Shown here: piece by piece, positions 6,341 to 7,931 of the stretch
Layout: each line of letters begins with the position of its first letter
Numbering within the stretch: position 1 is the stretch's first letter
DNA from: Promethearchaeota archaeon
GTDB taxonomy: Archaea; Asgardarchaeota; Lokiarchaeia; Sigynarchaeales; MK-D1
DNA length: 7,931 bases
Assembly: GCA_016839385.1 (NCBI GenBank)
Contig: JAEOUK010000168.1
Coordinates: 1-7,931, forward strand
Direction: 5' to 3'
Made by a program: the position numbers and the translations under genes
Notes under the pieces: generated by a model
Database searches by the model: none
The model's input: the letters and a program-made list of their open reading frames with translations, nothing else
What the model was told of the DNA's origin: nothing

Positions 6341-6389
6341 GATCCATGGGATTTAGGGAAGTTGAAAATACCGAAAATTACCATGGATC
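6341..6389. repeat. Perfect 9-bp inverted repeat upstream of the winged-helix gene (arms 6341-6349 and 6381-6389)
   Basis: GATCCATGG (6341-6349) is the exact reverse complement of CCATGGATC (6381-6389). The arm centres are 40 bp apart, close to four helical turns, with a 31-bp spacer. One arm spans the last codons of the 119-residue gene, just before its stop; the other abuts the TATA-like element of the winged-helix gene. It may be a pair of operator sites for that regulator, or an RNA hairpin at the 3' end of the upstream transcript. Each arm contains the palindrome CCATGG, which makes the inverted match somewhat easier to reach by chance. Confidence 0.55.
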
Positions 6390-6737
6390 CCAATCATCAG
6401 TATTAATTTCAAAATCTCCAGATAAATCCTCATCATCGATATGGGGCTTGGGTTTATCATGTTGGAAACTTTTCTTCCCAGTAGTATTTAGATCGTTTGA
6501 TATCAGTAAATCATAAAATGATTGAAAGATCAAAAATACCTTTTGAAATTCCGAAGGAGTCATTTCTAGGGAACTAAATGCGTTCTTGTCTCGCATTGCA
6601 AATTTTATTGATTGAACAATGCCTTGGAACTCATTATATCGAAGTTCTATTGATTGGGTGTTTCCACGGGAATGGATTGTCCATATAGTTTCTTTATTTT
6701 TATCAATTTGCATATAATGATATATATGCCTGTTCAT
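6378..6737 (-). CDS. Unidentified 119-residue protein with an acidic C-terminal tail
   Basis: I do not recognise a family. Residues 1-85 look folded: two or three strands (HIYHYMQI, ETIWTIHS, QSIELRYN) are followed by helices (EFQGIVQSIKFAMRD and TPSEFQKVFLIFQSFYDLLI). The last 25 residues form a low-complexity acidic tail ending DDWDPW, which looks disordered and could be a peptide that docks on a partner. There is no signal peptide, membrane segment or catalytic motif. The gene lies 28 bp after the 139-residue gene, and the series rpp30-pop5-139aa-119aa runs on one strand with short gaps, so it is probably the last gene of the RNase P operon. It lacks a visible Shine-Dalgarno site; the Met at codon 9 is an alternative start. 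The C-terminal codons form one arm of an inverted repeat. Confidence 0.65.
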   Translation of the reverse strand: MNRHIYHYMQIDKNKETIWTIHSRGNTQSIELRYNEFQGIVQSIKFAMRDKNAFSSLEMTPSEFQKVFLIFQSFYDLLISNDLNTTGKKSFQHDKPKPHIDDEDLSGDFEINTDDWDPW

Positions 6738-6765
6738 ATAAACTTAAACAGGAAGATTTTTTCAA

Positions 6766-7185
6766 TTATTTCTCTTGTGGATAGAGTAAGACATAATCGA
6801 AAAATTCTATACCGGGAATTTTTTGGATTGTGGTCTGGATGTCAAGCCCAACTGGATGTTCAATCCCTGAAAAAAAAATCTCATAAACATAGACGTTTCT
6901 GTTATAAACAATTCCAGATGTGTGTAAGATTGTCAGATCATGGATATTCAGTAATTTTAATATGTCATCAATTGTAGTTTCTGTAATTTGAGAACCTTCA
7001 ACAATTATTTTCATTACAGGTATATTTTTTATAGAATAAACTGAAATTTTTGTGGATTTGGGCAATACGGAATAAATTAGTAGAAAATAGGGTGAATTGA
7101 ACTCATTTACTAAATTTTTATTGTACAATAACACACATTCTAACTGAGACTTATCAACTATATAACTCTGGGTTAATCCATGCAT
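6766..7185 (-). CDS. Unidentified 139-residue protein with an ACT/ferredoxin-like pattern, downstream of pop5
   Basis: No family is recognised with confidence. Residues about 54-139 alternate as strand (IPVMKIIVEG), helix (TTIDDILKLLN), strand (DLTILHTSGI), strand (NVYVYEIFFSGI), helix (GLDIQTTIQKIPG) and strand (IEFFDYVLLY). This beta-alpha-beta-beta-alpha-beta order is that of ferredoxin-like folds, including the ACT ligand-binding domain, where the last strand often follows an I-x-G turn as here. Residues 1-53 add further strands (ECVLLYN, PYFLLIYSV, KISVYSI). No catalytic motif is visible. ACT domains usually sense small molecules such as amino acids, while ferredoxin-like folds also bind RNA, so either role could fit. 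The ATG is six bases after the pop5 stop, with no Shine-Dalgarno site, suggesting reinitiation in the RNase P operon. The fold is inferred by eye only. Confidence 0.65.
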   Translation of the reverse strand: MHGLTQSYIVDKSQLECVLLYNKNLVNEFNSPYFLLIYSVLPKSTKISVYSIKNIPVMKIIVEGSQITETTIDDILKLLNIHDLTILHTSGIVYNRNVYVYEIFFSGIEHPVGLDIQTTIQKIPGIEFFDYVLLYPQEK

Positions 7186-7191
7186 ATTGTA

Positions 7192-7536
7192 TTATCGATG
7201 TTTATCGAAATATTGTTTTTGGATTTTTTGGATTTTTTTAATTGTACCAGAAGTCTTAATCGAATGAAAGATCACAGGATGGTTTTTAATTTCCTGAATT
7301 AGAGCAAGACTGGCTATTACTTGGTCTCTTGTAATATTATTACAACGAATGATACCAAATTTTTTAGATGGATTAAATTCAATCATCCATAAACTAGTTT
7401 TATGTGCGATATATTCACCAAACACCCTCGTAACACTTTTCCAGATTGTGCGAATTAAATCTTTTTCCGAAACATTGAAATTTGGATCGAAAGAAACATA
7501 TTCAAATAAAAGATAGCGTTGTCTTTGCAAGTGCAT
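7192..7536 (-). CDS. rnp2: RNase P protein component 2 (Pop5)
   Basis: Pop5 pairs with Rpp30 and binds the catalytic domain of RNase P RNA, helping mature tRNA 5' ends. The 114-residue product matches the family along its length: RQRYLLFE (5-12), DLIRTIWKSVTRVFGEYIAHKTSLWMIEF (26-54, read in pieces), GIIRC (61-65), the helix DQVIASLALIQEI and SGTIKK (96-101), the usual C-terminal signature. The open frame extends upstream to an ATG at 7599, but I choose 7536. It begins right before the conserved domain, sits four bases after the Rpp30 stop, and follows a strong Shine-Dalgarno site AAGGAGGA (7545-7552) with an 8-nt gap. The longer form would overlap rpp30 by about 60 bp and add 21 unrelated residues. 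Pop5 next to Rpp30 is a recurrent archaeal arrangement. Confidence 0.93.
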   Translation of the reverse strand: MHLQRQRYLLFEYVSFDPNFNVSEKDLIRTIWKSVTRVFGEYIAHKTSLWMIEFNPSKKFGIIRCNNITRDQVIASLALIQEIKNHPVIFHSIKTSGTIKKIQKIQKQYFDKHR

Positions 7537-7540
7537 AATT

Positions 7541-7931
7541 TTATCCTCCTTCTTTGAAAGATTGAATTCGGACACCATTTGAAAATTCTTGATTATCACC
7601 TCGGCGAATAAGATGGAGTAACAGTCTTTCCGGATTAGAATTCACAATTTCGTTACTTTTCAATGAGTTCAAGTCAAAAACTGCCCTAAAAATAGCTGCT
7701 ATGTCGTGTGGTCCACGAATTTCATAGAGTGATTTTTCATCCCCACCATAAAGTACAAGTTCAAGATTTTTATGTACTAAGACGAGAAATTTATTCATCT
7801 CATGGAGTAACCGGGATCTATCTTGGAGATTCGCAGAAATTATATCCTTTAAACTTATTTCAATATGCTTTTTGTTCGTTTTTAATAAACTAATAAGACC
7901 TGGAGTGATACTAGATAGATGAGATATCACA
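7541..7931 (-). CDS. rnp3: RNase P protein component 3 (Rpp30), partial, 5' end outside window
   Basis: Rpp30 is the TIM-barrel-like RNase P protein that pairs with Pop5. Only the C-terminal part, about 130 residues, is visible; the family is usually 200-240 residues, so the N-terminal half of the barrel lies beyond the window edge. The first full codon in the window is GTG (7928-7930), read here as an internal Val rather than a start. Recognisable stretches, in residues from that codon, are KHIEISLKDII (21-31), DRSRLLHEMNKFLVLVHKNLELVLYGG (37-63, in pieces), IRGPHDIAAIF (71-81) and NSNPERLL (97-104). These match the family's EIPLREL, RARLL, LRsPrdla and SenPerll blocks. The last codons (GAA GGA GGA TAA) carry the Shine-Dalgarno site of pop5, so translation of the two proteins is linked and would support the 1:1 Pop5-Rpp30 pair. 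Confidence 0.87.
   Translation of the reverse strand, partial: VISHLSSITPGLISLLKTNKKHIEISLKDIISANLQDRSRLLHEMNKFLVLVHKNLELVLYGGDEKSLYEIRGPHDIAAIFRAVFDLNSLKSNEIVNSNPERLLLHLIRRGDNQEFSNGVRIQSFKEGG
7545..7552 (-). promoter_or_regulatory. Strong Shine-Dalgarno site setting the pop5 start
   Basis: AAGGAGGA on the minus strand lies 8 bases before the ATG at 7534-7536 and overlaps the last codons of rpp30. It is the best ribosome-binding site in the window and decides between the pop5 starts at 7536 and 7599. Confidence 0.8.

Noticed and set aside
6654..6977. Open frame of 107 codons on the plus strand
   Set aside because: It lies antisense across two better-supported minus-strand genes and has no coherent domain pattern.
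7221..7238. Tandem GGATTTTTT repeat
   Set aside because: It is the coding sequence of the KIQKIQ stretch at the Pop5 C-terminus; AT-rich Lys/Ile codons explain it.
7537..7599. A longer pop5 reading frame starting at the ATG at 7599
   Set aside because: It overlaps rpp30 by about 60 bp and adds residues not seen in the Pop5 family. The ATG at 7536 has a strong, well-placed Shine-Dalgarno site.

Overview
This is an AT-rich archaeal chromosomal segment (by eye about two thirds A+T) with tightly packed genes. Domain-level identity is clear: transcription factor B, archaeal/eukaryotic-type uL3, uL4 and uL23, an archaeal-type tRNA methylthiotransferase, and the RNase P proteins Rpp30 and Pop5 all occur here. 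The N-terminus of uL3 (PRHGSLxFxPRKRA) looks close to the eukaryotic form, and the TFB looks like a divergent extra copy. Both would fit an Asgard archaeon (Promethearchaeota), but that placement is inference, not proof.

Layout. (1) Positions 1-837, plus strand: the C-terminal two thirds of a radical-SAM tRNA methylthiotransferase, cut by the window edge. (2) 796-1830, minus: a divergent TFB whose 3' end overlaps the methylthiotransferase by 42 bp, convergently. (3) 1831-2041: a divergent intergenic region with candidate promoters for both flanking genes and an imperfect dyad beside one TATA box. (4) 2042-2740, plus: an unidentified protein with about seven membrane segments. (5) 2810-4884, plus: uL3-uL4-uL23, the head of the classic S10 ribosomal cluster. 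The series stops after uL23, where a convergent gene replaces the expected uL2. (6) 4881-6292, minus: a two-gene unit of a 62-residue winged-helix protein translationally coupled to a 408-residue unknown protein, with a perfect 9-bp inverted repeat upstream. (7) 6378-7931, minus: an apparent operon of Rpp30 (partial), Pop5, a 139-residue protein with a beta-alpha-beta-beta-alpha-beta (ACT/ferredoxin-like) C-terminal half, and a 119-residue protein with an acidic tail.

The themes are information processing: tRNA modification, transcription initiation, ribosome assembly and tRNA 5' processing. The least explained parts are the winged-helix/408-residue pair and the two proteins downstream of the RNase P genes. 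They are the best candidates for something undescribed. I found no mobile element, CRISPR array, tRNA or rRNA gene, and no gene-free stretch longer than about 210 bp.
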